A stretch of DNA of 64,000 nt from Pseudomonadota bacterium (GTDB lineage: Bacteria; Pseudomonadota; Gammaproteobacteria; QQUJ01). The notes under the pieces are model-generated. The model searched no databases, was not told the origin of the DNA, and worked only from the letters and a program-made list of their open reading frames with translations. The position numbers and the translations under genes are program-made. Below, piece after piece: positions 41,730 to 51,606 of this stretch (the stretch's first letter is position 1; each line of letters starts with the position of its first letter). The DNA is taken from the NCBI GenBank assembly GCA_008501635.1, contig QQUJ01000023.1, positions 1 to 64,000 on the forward strand. Direction: 5' to 3'.

Positions 41730-43097
41730 TCATCCGGTAGCGACTTGTGGCAGCTCGGCCAGGGCAGCAGCCAGGGCAGCCTGATCGTAGTCCTGATCCT
41801 CCAGCACACCCGCGAAATAGTCGGTGTACGCCGCCATATCGAAGTGACCGTGCCCGGAGAGGTTGAAGAGTATCGTCTCCGATTTCCCTTCCGCTTTGCA
41901 GCGCAGCGCCTCGTCGATGGCAACGCGCACCGCGTGGGTGCTTTCCGGTGCCGGCACGATGCCTTCCGCGCGGGCGAACTGCACGCCAGCCGCGAAACAG
42001 GGGTTCTGATGAACGGCCCGCGCTTCGAGAAAGCCCAGCTCTTTGATGTGACTGACCAACGGCGCCATGCCGTGGTAGCGTAATCCGCCGGCATGAAAAC
42101 CCGGCGGCATAAAGGTGTTGCCCAGGGTATGCATCTTGACGAGCGGTGTCAGATGCACCGTGTCGCCGAAATCGTACGCATAGACACCGCGCGTGAGCGT
42201 GGGGCAGGCGGCCGGTTCGACGGCAATGAGGCGCACGTCGGAGCCTCCGCGCAGCTTCTCACCGAGGAACGGGAAAGCGATACCGGCGAAATTACTGCCA
42301 CCGCCCGCGCAGCCGATGACGATATCCGGGTAGTCGCCGGCCATGTCCATCTGCTTGATCGCCTCCTGCCCGATGATGGTCTGATGCAGCAGGACGTGGT
42401 TCAACACGCTGCCCAGCGCATACTTGGTATCGTCGTTCTTGGCCGCGACCTCAACGGCTTCGGAGATGGCGATACCGAGACTGCCATTGGAATTGGGGTT
42501 CTTGGCGAGAATGGACCGCCCCGAATCGGTGGTGTCGCTGGGGCTGGGAATGCACTTCGCGCCATAGGTCTCCATCAGCGCCCGGCGGTAGGGTTTCTGC
42601 TGGTAGCTGATCTTCACCATGTAGACCAGCACTTCGAGCCCAAACACGGATCCGGCAAACGCCAGCGAGGAACCCCATTGTCCTGCACCGGTCTCGGTAC
42701 TCAGCTTTTTGACGCCTTCCTCTTTGTTGTAGAACGCCTGTGCGACAGCGGTATTGGGCTTGTGGCTGCCGGAGGGGCTGACACCTTCGTACTTGTAGTA
42801 GATCTTTGCCGGTGTACCCAGCGCTTTCTCGAGGCGGCGCGCGCGATACATCGGTGCCGGACGCCATTGCTTGAGGACGTCGCGCACCGGCTCGGGAATC
42901 TCGATCTCCCGCTCGGCACTGACCTCCTGCATGATCAACCCCATGGGGAACAGGGGCGCGAGATCGTCAGGACCGATCGGCTGCCCGGTTCCCGGGTGCA
43001 ACGGCGGCACCATCGGCTGCGGCAGATCGGCGGCGATGTTGTACCAGTACTTGGGGATCTGATCCTCACCCAACAGATATTTGACGGTATCGTTCAT
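41730..43097 (-). CDS. Tryptophan synthase beta-like protein (TrpB2)
   Basis: This 455-residue PLP enzyme belongs to the TrpB2 group, with a longer N terminus ([21 protein letters not shown]) than classical TrpB. The PLP-lysine motif is [14 protein letters not shown], the phosphate-binding loop is [10 protein letters not shown], and [11 protein letters not shown] gives the substrate site. TrpB2 makes tryptophan from indole and serine, often without TrpA. The upstream neighbour on the same strand is IOR2, an enzyme family that acts on indolepyruvate, so an indole/tryptophan-related role is plausible. A rho-independent terminator follows. Confidence 0.9.
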   Translation of the reverse strand: MNDTVKYLLGEDQIPKYWYNIAADLPQPMVPPLHPGTGQPIGPDDLAPLFPMGLIMQEVSAEREIEIPEPVRDVLKQWRPAPMYRARRLEKALGTPAKIYYKYEGVSPSGSHKPNTAVAQAFYNKEEGVKKLSTETGAGQWGSSLAFAGSVFGLEVLVYMVKISYQQKPYRRALMETYGAKCIPSPSDTTDSGRSILAKNPNSNGSLGIAISEAVEVAAKNDDTKYALGSVLNHVLLHQTIIGQEAIKQMDMAGDYPDIVIGCAGGGSNFAGIAFPFLGEKLRGGSDVRLIAVEPAACPTLTRGVYAYDFGDTVHLTPLVKMHTLGNTFMPPGFHAGGLRYHGMAPLVSHIKELGFLEARAVHQNPCFAAGVQFARAEGIVPAPESTHAVRVAIDEALRCKAEGKSETILFNLSGHGHFDMAAYTDYFAGVLEDQDYDQAALAAALAELPQVATG

Positions 43098-43154
43098 GGA
43101 CCACCCTCCTCCTCTTGCTCTCTTATGGTTGTCGTATGATCGGGAGCATCCCGA

Positions 43155-46100
43155 TCACTGGTTTCCGAAGATCAGACCTTCGGCGGTCATTCGCGATTGC
43201 GGACCATCGGGTTGACTGGTCCCGAACAGGCTGGTGCGCATATCCTGCTGCTGCTCGGCGGTTGCTTTTATGCTGCGCATTTTTACCGGCCCAAACCCGG
43301 CGATTTGCTGGGGCAGTGCCGCCAGTTTAACCGCCTCGTCGTAATTCTCTGAAGTCACTAGCGATAGAAGTCTGCTTATATCCCGTTCAAATTCATCGAT
43401 CAGCCGCCGCTCGATCCGCCGTTCCCGCTGCCAGCCGAGAATGTCGAATAACGTCCCGCGCACCACCCGCAGCCGACTCAGCAACTGCAGCATCACCGTA
43501 AACCAGGGCCCCAGCGTCCGTTTCTGCGCACCGCCGGTTCGGCTGTCACGCCCCGGAAGCAAGGGCACCGCCAAATGGTAATGAGGTCTCACCTTAGCAC
43601 CGAACCGCGCGTTCAGGGAATCCCGGTACCGCGGATCCGTGTGCAGCCGAGCCACCTCGTATTCGTCCTTGTAACTTAGCAAACGAAAATAGGAGCGCGC
43701 TACCGCAATGCTCAGCGGTCCGGGCTCGTCGCTCATCCTGGCATCGGCCGCCATGACCTGTTTCACCAGCTGCGTGTAGCGATTGGCGTAAGCGCGGTTC
43801 TGGTAGTCCGTCAGATAGCCGGCGTACCTCTGTATCAAATCCTCCAGCGCTTCATCGGTGGCCGCCTCATCCGCCGCGCCCAAATCACACAGCTGCTCGA
43901 GATCACCGAAATCGTGCGCTGCCAGTCGCCCGACATGAAAGCTCAGTTGGTTGGCTTCGATGGCAACGCCGTTACGCTCTATCGCCTCGAGGATCGATGT
44001 CAGTTTGAGCGGGATCTCCCCCAACTGATAGGCATATCCGAGCAGCAGCAGATTAGCGCCGATGCTCTCGCCCGTAACCTGGGCGGCCAATCGCGACGCG
44101 TCCACAAACTGGACGTTGTCCTCACCGAAGGCGCTGGCGATGTGCTCCTGCCTGGCGGAGCCGTCGGGCACCTGATGAGGATTCAGCACATCGGCGGCGG
44201 TGGGCGTGTCATGGTTGTTGACCAGTACCGTCGTGACGCCGGCGCGCGTACAACCCGCCACTTCCGCTCCGGTCGCCGAGACCATGTCACCCGCCAGGAG
44301 CACATCGGCATCAGCCATCGGTATCCGCGCCCCGTGAAGCTCGAAATAGCCGGGCGCAATGCGCACGTGCGTCAGCACCTGCCCGCCCTTCTGCGCCAGG
44401 CCGGTGAAATCCAGCACCGTGGAGGCCTTGCCCTCCAAATGGGCGGCCATGCCGAGGACCCGCCCCACGGTCACCACGCCCGATCCTCCGGCGCCTGCCA
44501 GCAGCAGATTAAATACACCACCATGCGTGCCCGCCTCGGGCTGCGGCACCTCCCGCGCCAGCAACGCGTGGCTCGGCACTGATGCCTGCGGCTCCGCACC
44601 CTCCAGCGTGACGATGGCTGGACAATAGGCGTCAACGCAGGCGAAATCGTCGTTGCAGGCGGATTGATCGATGCGCCGTTTCCACCCCAGCGGCGTCGCT
44701 TCGGAGACCAGCGCCACGCAGTTGGAAGCCAGCACACAATCGCCGCACCCCTCGCAGACCGCCTGATTGATGAACGCGCGCATGCGTGCCGGGGCTTCCT
44801 CGCCGCGTTTGCGTCGCCGCCGGCGTTCCGTGGCGCAGGTCCAGTCGTAGATCAGGGCAGAAACACCCGGGTACTGGCGCAACTCCTCCTGCAGCGCCTC
44901 CAGTTCGCGGCGATGGTGCAGGGTGATCCCCGGCGGCAGGGCCGCACGCGACAGCGCCTCCGGTTCCTGGCTGATGATCGCGATCCGTTTCACCCCCTCG
45001 TGATAGATCTGCTGGCTGATCGCGGCCACCGAGGGATTCCCCTCGAGCGGCTGGCCGCCGGTCATCGCCACCGCATCGTTGTAGAGAATTTTGTAGGTGA
45101 TATTGACACCGGCGGCGACCGCCTGGCGGATGGCCAGGTGACCGGAATGAACGTAGGTGCCATCACCGAGATTCTGAAAGATGTGCTTCTCACTGGTGAA
45201 CGGCGCCTGCCCCACCCAGTTCACGCCCTCGCCCCCCATATGCAGCAGGCTGCTGGTGTCGCGCTGCATGCCGACCACCATCAGATGGCAACCCGTTCCC
45301 GCCAGCGCGCGACTGCCCTCGGGAACCGTGGTCGAGACGTTGTGCGGGCAGCCGGCGCAGAAGTACGGCGAGCGTGCCACCTTGGGCAGTTGCGCGCACT
45401 GCGTCTGCTTGACTTCGAGGAGCTGAAGATAGGTTTGCGGCCGGCGCTCCTCACCCTGCCCCAGAGCAAGCCATTGCGCCAACACCTGCGCCAGAAGCGC
45501 GGCGTCGAGCTCGCCGGTTGCCGGCAGCAGGGGCATACCGGCGGCATCGTGTTTGCCGTGTATGGCAGGGCGTTCCCCCTCGGGGAGCCCGTAGAGCAAC
45601 TCCTTCAATTGCGTCTCGACCAGGGGCCGCTTCTCCTCGACCACCAGGAGGCGCTGGAGTCCCTGCGCAAACTGTTGCGCCCCGACCGGCTCCAGCGGCC
45701 ACGGCATCCCCACCTTGTAGAGGCGCAGCCCCAGCTCATTGGCCCGCTGCTCGTCGATGTCCAACGCAGCCAGCGCCTGCCTCAGATCGGCGTAGGCCTT
45801 GCCGGTCGCGACAATGCCCAGGCGCGCCTGCGGTGTCTCCCAGATGAGGCGATCGATACGATTGGCGCGTGCGAAGGCCTGCGCCGCCGGCAGCTTGATC
45901 AACTGCAGGCGCGCCTCCTGGGCGAGTTGGGGATCGGGCCAGCGGATATGCACGCCTTCTGCGGGAATGGCGAAATCATCGGGTTCGCGGATCACCAGAT
46001 CGGGGGCATCGAGAGCTACGGAGGCCGCCGTCTCCACCACCGAAGAAACCGCCTTGAAGCCCACGTAGCAACCCGAGTAGCGCGACATGGCGAAACCGAG

Positions 46101-46652
46101 CAGACCAAACTCAAGATATTCGCGGATGCTCGCGGGATGGAGCACCGGCATCATCCACGAGGCCATCGCCTGCTCGCATTGATGCGCCATGCTGGATGAG
46201 ACCGCACCGTGATCGTCGCCCACCACCACCAGCGCACCGCCTCTGGGCGAGGTCCCGAGCGAGTTGGCATGCTTGAGGGCGTCTCCGGCGCGATCCAGAC
46301 CGGGGCCTTTGCCGTACCACATGGCGAAGACGCCTTCGCGTTGCGCGCCAGGATGGAGGGTGAGCTGCTGGGTTCCCAGCACGGCGGTTGCAGCGAGTTC
46401 CTCATTGATGGCGGGCTGGAAGCGAATGCGGTGCGCGCTCAGGTACTCTTGCCAGCGCCAGAACGTGCGATCCATCCCCCCCAGGGGTGAACCCCGGTAA
46501 CCGGATACGAAACCGGCGGTGTTCCAGCCGGCAGCAGCATCACGCTGGCTCTGCACGACCAGCAACTGGGCGAGAGCCTCTACGCCTGTGAAGTAAGCGC
46601 GACCATCTTGAATGGCGTAGGCCGCCACCTTTGAGATTCCGGTTTCCGGCAT
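43155..46652 (-). CDS. Indolepyruvate-type 2-oxoacid:ferredoxin oxidoreductase, fused (IOR2)
   Basis: This 1165-residue protein is a paralogue of IOR1, with the same order. It has an N-terminal YFTGVEALAQLLVVQSQRDAA segment, the cysteine group CAGCPHNVSTTVPEGS, GDGTYVHSG with NDAVAMTGGQP for thiamine diphosphate, CEGCGDCVLASNC, a Cys set CNDDFACVDAYCP, and a gamma domain with LLLAGAGGSGVVTVGRVLG. It would oxidise an aryl or alkyl 2-oxoacid to the acyl-CoA with ferredoxin. Sequence is diverged from IOR1 throughout, so a different substrate range is likely. It is upstream of trpB2 and divergent from an Lrp/AsnC regulator. Confidence 0.9.
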   Translation of the reverse strand: MPETGISKVAAYAIQDGRAYFTGVEALAQLLVVQSQRDAAAGWNTAGFVSGYRGSPLGGMDRTFWRWQEYLSAHRIRFQPAINEELAATAVLGTQQLTLHPGAQREGVFAMWYGKGPGLDRAGDALKHANSLGTSPRGGALVVVGDDHGAVSSSMAHQCEQAMASWMMPVLHPASIREYLEFGLLGFAMSRYSGCYVGFKAVSSVVETAASVALDAPDLVIREPDDFAIPAEGVHIRWPDPQLAQEARLQLIKLPAAQAFARANRIDRLIWETPQARLGIVATGKAYADLRQALAALDIDEQRANELGLRLYKVGMPWPLEPVGAQQFAQGLQRLLVVEEKRPLVETQLKELLYGLPEGERPAIHGKHDAAGMPLLPATGELDAALLAQVLAQWLALGQGEERRPQTYLQLLEVKQTQCAQLPKVARSPYFCAGCPHNVSTTVPEGSRALAGTGCHLMVVGMQRDTSSLLHMGGEGVNWVGQAPFTSEKHIFQNLGDGTYVHSGHLAIRQAVAAGVNITYKILYNDAVAMTGGQPLEGNPSVAAISQQIYHEGVKRIAIISQEPEALSRAALPPGITLHHRRELEALQEELRQYPGVSALIYDWTCATERRRRRKRGEEAPARMRAFINQAVCEGCGDCVLASNCVALVSEATPLGWKRRIDQSACNDDFACVDAYCPAIVTLEGAEPQASVPSHALLAREVPQPEAGTHGGVFNLLLAGAGGSGVVTVGRVLGMAAHLEGKASTVLDFTGLAQKGGQVLTHVRIAPGYFELHGARIPMADADVLLAGDMVSATGAEVAGCTRAGVTTVLVNNHDTPTAADVLNPHQVPDGSARQEHIASAFGEDNVQFVDASRLAAQVTGESIGANLLLLGYAYQLGEIPLKLTSILEAIERNGVAIEANQLSFHVGRLAAHDFGDLEQLCDLGAADEAATDEALEDLIQRYAGYLTDYQNRAYANRYTQLVKQVMAADARMSDEPGPLSIAVARSYFRLLSYKDEYEVARLHTDPRYRDSLNARFGAKVRPHYHLAVPLLPGRDSRTGGAQKRTLGPWFTVMLQLLSRLRVVRGTLFDILGWQRERRIERRLIDEFERDISRLLSLVTSENYDEAVKLAALPQQIAGFGPVKMRSIKATAEQQQDMRTSLFGTSQPDGPQSRMTAEGLIFGNQ

Positions 46653-46802
46653 AAGCCCCCGGTTATGTACTGGTTACGAACCTGGGATTGCCTTTGCACC
46701 TCTGGCGGGTGTCTCCGGATCAATCCTCCTCCTTTGATCACAGAGTCTATGCCTATCATTCGGAGATTTTCTTTGCTATTTTCCTAGTATCGGCGGTGAA
46801 AA

Positions 46803-46819
46803 TTAGTAATATCTACTAA
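46803..46819. promoter_or_regulatory. Lrp/AsnC-type operator
   Basis: TTAGTA-ATATC-TACTAA is a perfect 6-base inverted repeat with a 5-base centre, in an AT-rich stretch 14 bases before the Lrp/AsnC gene and about 150 bases from the IOR2 start. Short AT-rich palindromes are typical of this regulator family. Autoregulation and control of IOR2 are inferred. Confidence 0.45.
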
Positions 46820-46833
46820 GAATATACTGTTTT

Positions 46834-47316
46834 ATGAAAACTGATTCCAAACAACCCCAGCTCGATGCCAGCGATCTGCGCATCCTGACGGAACTGCAAC
46901 GCAACGGACGGCTGTCGATCGCCGAGCTCTCCGAGCGCATCGGCCTCTCGACCACACCGTGCTGGCGGCGGGTGCGAATGCTGGAAGAGTCGGGCGTGAT
47001 CAGTCGCTACACGGCCGTGGTCAACGCCCAGGCACTGGGAATCGCGCTCGATGTCTTCGTCGAGGTCTCGCTCGATCTGCATCAGGCGGCCGCCTTCGAA
47101 AAAGTCATCGATGAGCGCGACGAGGTGGTGGAATGCTACGCGGTAACAGGGGATCGGGATTATCTGCTCCACGTGATGGTGGCGGATATGGATGCCTGCG
47201 ACCGTTTCCTACGGGATGAGTTGATCCATTTTCCTGGCGTGCAGCGCGTCAGCACCCGTCTCGCCCTCAAGCCAATCAAACAGAGCGCCGGTGTACCCTT
47301 GCGCATACTCCCTTAG
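46834..47316 (+). CDS. Lrp/AsnC family transcriptional regulator
   Basis: This 160-residue protein has the N-terminal helix-turn-helix (LDASDLRILTELQRNGRLSIAELSERIGLSTTPCWRRVRML) and a C-terminal RAM domain (about 75-150) for amino-acid binding (VVECYAVTGDRDYLLHVMVADMDACDRFL). Such proteins sense amino acids and control their catabolism. It is divergent from IOR2, with a palindrome in the shared region, so control of IOR2 is likely. No Shine-Dalgarno is obvious before the ATG. Confidence 0.92.
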   Translation: MKTDSKQPQLDASDLRILTELQRNGRLSIAELSERIGLSTTPCWRRVRMLEESGVISRYTAVVNAQALGIALDVFVEVSLDLHQAAAFEKVIDERDEVVECYAVTGDRDYLLHVMVADMDACDRFLRDELIHFPGVQRVSTRLALKPIKQSAGVPLRILP

Positions 47317-47329
47317 CAAAAACCAACGG

Positions 47330-48646
47330 CTACCCAATCTGGGAAGGCAACCACAACGCTAACGCCGGGAACGCGACGAGAGCCACCAATACCAGCAGCT
47401 CGAGCCCGATAAATGGTAAGGCGGCCACCCAGACCTGGCGCATGGAAATGGACGGCGGAGCCACCGCCTTCATCACATAGAGCAGCAATCCGAAGGGTGG
47501 TGTGGTGAAACTCACCTCCATGGCAATCAGCATCAATACGCCGAGCCAGAGAAGATCGATGCCCTGCGTTGCGGCCAGTGGGATAAAGAAGGGGATGGTG
47601 ATCATGATCATGCTCACCTGATCCATGAAGGCACCGAGCAGCAGGAGAATCGCCAACATGATCACCAGGGTCACGAGCAGAGAGGCATCCGTTCCCTCGA
47701 TCAATCGCAGCAGCCCATCCGTCGCCCCGGAAAACGCCAGAATCTGCGAGAAGGTGACCGAGGCGACAATGATGAACAGGATCATCACCGAGATCTTTGC
47801 CGTTGCCCGCAACGATTTGATCAGCGCTTTGAAGGTGAGACCGCGATAGGCTGCCGCTGCGATCACCGCACCGACGAAACCAACCGCCGCTGATTCCGTG
47901 GGAGTCGCCCACCCCGCGAGAATACTGCCCACCACCAAGGCAAACAGTCCCAGCAGTGGTACGACGTTGATAAGAAACGGCCGCCAACGTGCCCATGGCG
48001 ACATTACCTGGCGAGCGTCGTCGCGTGGCGCGAGCGACCGATCCAAACCACAGCGCCCCACCACGTAGACCAGGAAGATAGCGCTCATCATCAAGCCGGG
48101 GATAATCCCCGCGATCAGCAGTTTCGAGATCGAAATGCCTGCCAAACTACCGAGCAACACAGCCAGGGCCGAGGGTGGAATCAACATCGCGATACCGCCC
48201 GTCGCCATGATCGGACCCATGGCGATCGACGGATGGTATCCCCGCTTCAACATGTCCGGCAGCAGCAGACCACCCAGTACCGCAGTGTTGGCCAATGTCG
48301 AACCGGAAAGCGATGAGAACAGGGTGCCACCCAAAACCGATACCACGGACAACCGACCCGGCACACGTGATACCAGTCGATCAACCGCCTCGATGGCTTT
48401 GAACGCCACGCCGGTGTGGAAAAGGATCTCGCCCATGGCGACGAACAGAGGGATGGGAGCCAACGTGAAGGTTGCGAGCGATGCCATGGCGTTGCGCGGC
48501 AGTTGGCTCAGCCCCGCCTCGCCGCCCAGAAAAACAGCGGCACCCAGAATATTGACCCCCAAAAAAGCGAAAGCTACGGGCAGACCCATCGCCATCAGCA
48601 ACATGAGTGTTCCCAACAACAGGAGTAACGCGGTAGACCACTCCAT
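47330..48646 (-). CDS. dctM: TRAP transporter large permease (DctM)
   Basis: This 438-residue inner-membrane protein has about 12 hydrophobic helices and the DctM pattern: GLPVAFAFLGVNILGAAVFLGG early on, LFSSLSGSTLANTAVLGGLLLPDML, and IMATGGIAMLIPPSALAVLLGSLAGISI. It moves an organic acid using the Na+ or H+ gradient together with the small permease and binding protein. It starts two bases after the end of dctQ, so the two are translated together. Confidence 0.93.
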   Translation of the reverse strand: MEWSTALLLLLGTLMLLMAMGLPVAFAFLGVNILGAAVFLGGEAGLSQLPRNAMASLATFTLAPIPLFVAMGEILFHTGVAFKAIEAVDRLVSRVPGRLSVVSVLGGTLFSSLSGSTLANTAVLGGLLLPDMLKRGYHPSIAMGPIMATGGIAMLIPPSALAVLLGSLAGISISKLLIAGIIPGLMMSAIFLVYVVGRCGLDRSLAPRDDARQVMSPWARWRPFLINVVPLLGLFALVVGSILAGWATPTESAAVGFVGAVIAAAAYRGLTFKALIKSLRATAKISVMILFIIVASVTFSQILAFSGATDGLLRLIEGTDASLLVTLVIMLAILLLLGAFMDQVSMIMITIPFFIPLAATQGIDLLWLGVLMLIAMEVSFTTPPFGLLLYVMKAVAPPSISMRQVWVAALPFIGLELLVLVALVAFPALALWLPSQIG

Positions 48647-48648
48647 CG

Positions 48649-49173
48649 CTACAGTCTCTCGCTGGACAACACTTCGTCCACTTCGCTGACGCTGCTTTCC
48701 GGCCCGATACGCAGCAAGCGCAGCAGAAACTCAAAGGCCAATAGCATGCAGGCCACCGGTATTACCGACAGCAACGCCCATTCAGGAATCACCAACTCCT
48801 TGAAAATCATCGAGCCAATGAAGTGCGCATCCTGTGCCGCTTTCGCGCCGTAATAGAGGAGCGTCAGGCAAATACCCAAACCGATCGCATTGATCACGAA
48901 ATCCAGAATCCTGGCAGCCCTGTCCGGCAACAAGGTCACCAATACATCCACGCGCACGTGACCCCCGAGGTGCAGCACCCACGGCGCCGCCATGAAGGTC
49001 GAAACATAGAGTCCGTACTCAGCGACCTCGATCAACCAGGGAAAGTTGCCGACACCCAGATTACGGATGAGCACATCCAGAGCGATCAGCGCAGCGATAA
49101 CCGCAAGAACCAGGCCCGCGCATATGCCTAGCGTTTCCAGAAATCGGTCATAGAGCGGCATCAGTTTGCGCAT
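48649..49173 (-). CDS. dctQ: TRAP transporter small permease (DctQ)
   Basis: This 174-residue protein has four hydrophobic helices and the DctQ motif LDVLIRNLGVGNFPWLIEVAEYGLYVSTFMAAPWVLHLGGHVRVDVL. It would form the membrane complex with DctM. It lies downstream of dctP, separated by 186 bases that hold a palindromic repeat and a stem-loop. Confidence 0.92.
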   Translation of the reverse strand: MRKLMPLYDRFLETLGICAGLVLAVIAALIALDVLIRNLGVGNFPWLIEVAEYGLYVSTFMAAPWVLHLGGHVRVDVLVTLLPDRAARILDFVINAIGLGICLTLLYYGAKAAQDAHFIGSMIFKELVIPEWALLSVIPVACMLLAFEFLLRLLRIGPESSVSEVDEVLSSERL

Positions 49174-49205
49174 GGTGTTTGCTCGTTGGTATGAGTTGTT
49201 TTTAG

Positions 49206-49290
49206 AACCTGTCTCAGAATTCTCCGCGTGCTGTGTTGTACCCCAGAGGCGCGCTGGGTAGGCCGCTCACGGGGAATTCTGAGACAGGTT
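49206..49290. repeat. Palindromic intergenic repeat, family 1 copy B
   Basis: The termini are AACCTGTCTCAGAATTCTCC and, in reverse complement at the other end, AACCTGTCTCAGAATTCCCC: a nearly perfect inverted repeat of about 20 bases. The middle has CCCCAGAGG, as in copy A at 16284-16360. It sits inside the TRAP operon between dctP and dctQ. Confidence 0.8.
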
Positions 49291-49309
49291 CCAGGCTACA
49301 CGACACGAA

Positions 49310-49340
49310 CGCCCCTCTCCATTCCACGTGGAGAGGGGCG
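49310..49340 (-). promoter_or_regulatory. Stem-loop between dctP and dctQ
   Basis: CGCCCCTCTCC and GGAGAGGGGCG form a perfect 11-base stem with a 9-base loop, 19 bases after the dctP stop. No T run follows on the minus strand, so it is more likely an RNA-stabilising or attenuating structure than a terminator. Differential expression of binding protein over permeases is common in such operons. Confidence 0.55.
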
Positions 49341-49359
49341 AACCCAGTTCTTGCGCTTG

Positions 49360-50355
49360 TTACTTGCTGAGCAGCTCCTGGAGTTTACCGCCATGCTCGG
49401 GACTGGTCTTAACAATGGCCTCCCAAGCTTTTTCATCGGCGTCCTTCAAGTATCTTTTCCCTTCGTCGCCGGTAAAGGCGATAGTCTGAATACCCTGCTG
49501 CTTTTGCCGCTCGGTCTCGCTCTTGTTCAATTCGAGATCCATTGCATCACCTTCGCGTTCCATCTGTTCAGCAGCCGCCGTTAACACAGAGCGCTGTGCA
49601 TCGGTCAGCGAATCCCATCGGTCCTTGTTGACAAGAACCTCCACCGCTGAAGCGTAGAAGCCAGGATCGACGCGATACTTGGTGACCTCATGCCACCCCA
49701 GATCGAATATGCCCTGAATCGGCCATCCGTAACCATCCACCACACCTCTCTCGAGCGCGGTGAATACCTCGCCGGGCGCGGTGCGCACCAGACTCGCACC
49801 CATCGATGCAAAAAATGCACGGTAGATGGGTGTGGTGCGAATCTTCAGTCCGGTGAGATCACGGCTCTTGATCGGCTTGTTGAGATACAGATGGAAAGGC
49901 GCCTTGCTTTTATGCCGACCCAACAGATGAGCGTTGGCTTTCTGGTTATGTAACGACTCCAGATAATCGTAGGCACCACTCGCCCGCAACTCCGTAACAT
50001 TGTGCGTCGTCATCTTGAGTGCATCCGCCTCCGGCATGATATTGGTATAGAAGGAACCCGGCAGATTGCCGATATGCACCACGCCGGTTCGCACCGCATT
50101 ACCCAACTCAAAGGGATTCATCACCTTTCCGCCACCGCCCACGTAGTTGATCTGGACGACACCCTTACCCTGCTGGTTGACCAGGTCGATAAATTTCTCG
50201 AACTGTTTGGAGAAATTGGTGCCCTGCGCGAATGCACTTACTCCCTTGAGGGTTACCTCCTCGGCACCAGCCGGACTTACCAGCAATGTCACCGCCAGCA
50301 GAGGCATTCCAACAAGGCCCGCCAATCTGTAATAGTTTGATTTCCATCTAAGCAT
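49360..50355 (-). CDS. dctP: TRAP transporter substrate-binding protein (DctP)
   Basis: This 331-residue periplasmic protein has a signal peptide (LAGLVGMPLLAVTLLVSPAGA, cleavage near residue 31). The fold is of the DctP/TAXI class, with GLKIRTTPIYRAFFASMGASLVRTAPGEVFTALERGVVDG near the ligand site, including the arginine that binds carboxylate groups. The ligand is probably a carboxylic acid, not determined further. It is the first gene of the dctPQM operon. Palindromic repeats lie on both sides of it. Confidence 0.9.
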   Translation of the reverse strand: MLRWKSNYYRLAGLVGMPLLAVTLLVSPAGAEEVTLKGVSAFAQGTNFSKQFEKFIDLVNQQGKGVVQINYVGGGGKVMNPFELGNAVRTGVVHIGNLPGSFYTNIMPEADALKMTTHNVTELRASGAYDYLESLHNQKANAHLLGRHKSKAPFHLYLNKPIKSRDLTGLKIRTTPIYRAFFASMGASLVRTAPGEVFTALERGVVDGYGWPIQGIFDLGWHEVTKYRVDPGFYASAVEVLVNKDRWDSLTDAQRSVLTAAAEQMEREGDAMDLELNKSETERQKQQGIQTIAFTGDEGKRYLKDADEKAWEAIVKTSPEHGGKLQELLSK

Positions 50356-50517
50356 GCCGCACTCCTCCTCTTGGTATTTTCATCGTTGAACGGGGCTCTT
50401 AAGACTACAGGGTTTGGGAGGGCGCTATCTCTCCAACCCAATGCGATCCCAGTGCGCAGTTTGACCTACTGCCTCGATCCAAACACGCACACCGTCGTTT
50501 ACAGTATGGCCTACCAA

Positions 50518-50567
50518 AACCTATCTCAAAACCCCCCGCAATGGCGGGTTACCGAGTCTGTAAGGTT
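50518..50567. repeat. Palindromic repeat, family 1 degenerate copy C
   Basis: AACCTATCTCA at 50518-50528 matches the left end of copy A exactly. The right end (TCTGTAAGGTT) resembles TCTGAGACAGGTT of copy B with changes, and a small CCCGC-GCGGG hairpin forms the middle. It is a shortened or decayed copy, located upstream of dctP. Confidence 0.5.
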
Positions 50568-50613
50568 TGGTCCAACCCCGCATTGACAGTGGTCCATAGA
50601 CCGTAGCGCGCCT

Positions 50614-51576
50614 TCAGACTACTCCGCTTGCCTGCAGATCGGCATGATAGGACGAACGCACGAACGGCCCGCTGGCCACATGCGCAAAGCCCAGATCCTC
50701 GCCGACCTGCTTTAGCTCTGCAAACTCCTCCGGCGTTACATAACGAGCAACCGGCAGGTGATGCGGACTGGGCTGCAGGTACTGCCCCAGGGTGAGCATA
50801 TTGACGCCGTTAGCGCGCAGGTCTTTCATCACCTCCACGATCTCCTCGTTGCGCTCGCCCAAACCCAGCATCAAGCCCGATTTGGTGGGAATACCGGGAT
50901 GCATGGCCTTGAACTGCTGGAGCAGTTCAAGCGACCAGCGGTAATCAGCACCTGGGCGCACCTGTTTGTAGACCCTCGGCACGCTCTCCAGATTGTGATT
51001 GAAGACATCGGGTGGCGTTGCGGCTAGTCGCGCCAACGCTTTTTCCATCCGGCCGCGAAAATCGGGAACGAGTGTTTCGATCTTTATACCGGCATTGGCC
51101 GCGCGCACCGCCACCATGCACTCGGCATAATGGCCGGCACCGCCGTCCGCCAGGTCATCGCGGTCCACCGACGTGATGACGACGTAGCGCAGTTTCATTT
51201 TTTGCACCGTCTCGGCCAGCCGCTGCGGTTCGTCGCGATCCAGCGCCAGCGGTCGCCCGTGGGCGACGTCGCAGAACGGGCAACGGCGCGTGCAGATATC
51301 ACCCATGATCATGAAGGTCGCCGTGCCCTTGCCGAAGCACTCGGCAAGATTGGGGCAGGCCGCCTCCTCGCAGACCGTATGCAGCGTGTTGTCGCGCAGC
51401 AGATCACGGACCTTTTGCTGCTGCGAGTGGCTGGGCAATTTAATCCGCAGCCACGGCGGTTTCGGCAACGGTTTGTCAGCGGGGATCACCTTGACCGGAA
51501 TGCGCGCCACCTTGTCGGCGCTGCGCAGTTTCTCGCCGGGCACCACGGGTTTCTTCGGTACGGAATCAACCGTCAT
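50614..51576 (-). CDS. lipA: Lipoyl synthase
   Basis: This 320-residue radical-SAM enzyme inserts two sulfurs into protein-bound octanoyl groups. The auxiliary cluster motif C-x4-C-x5-C appears as [12 protein letters not shown], and the radical-SAM cluster motif as CTRRCPFC. The C-terminal segment ([11 protein letters not shown]) carries the RSSYHA arginine-serine element of LipA. It lies downstream of lpd on the same strand, with a palindromic repeat between them, and so serves the lipoyl domains encoded by lpd and aceF. No lipB was found in the window. Confidence 0.95.
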   Translation of the reverse strand: MTVDSVPKKPVVPGEKLRSADKVARIPVKVIPADKPLPKPPWLRIKLPSHSQQQKVRDLLRDNTLHTVCEEAACPNLAECFGKGTATFMIMGDICTRRCPFCDVAHGRPLALDRDEPQRLAETVQKMKLRYVVITSVDRDDLADGGAGHYAECMVAVRAANAGIKIETLVPDFRGRMEKALARLAATPPDVFNHNLESVPRVYKQVRPGADYRWSLELLQQFKAMHPGIPTKSGLMLGLGERNEEIVEVMKDLRANGVNMLTLGQYLQPSPHHLPVARYVTPEEFAELKQVGEDLGFAHVASGPFVRSSYHADLQASGVV

Positions 51577-51606
51577 CTCGTCAAATCCTTAAGTTCAAAA
51601 GCTCTC

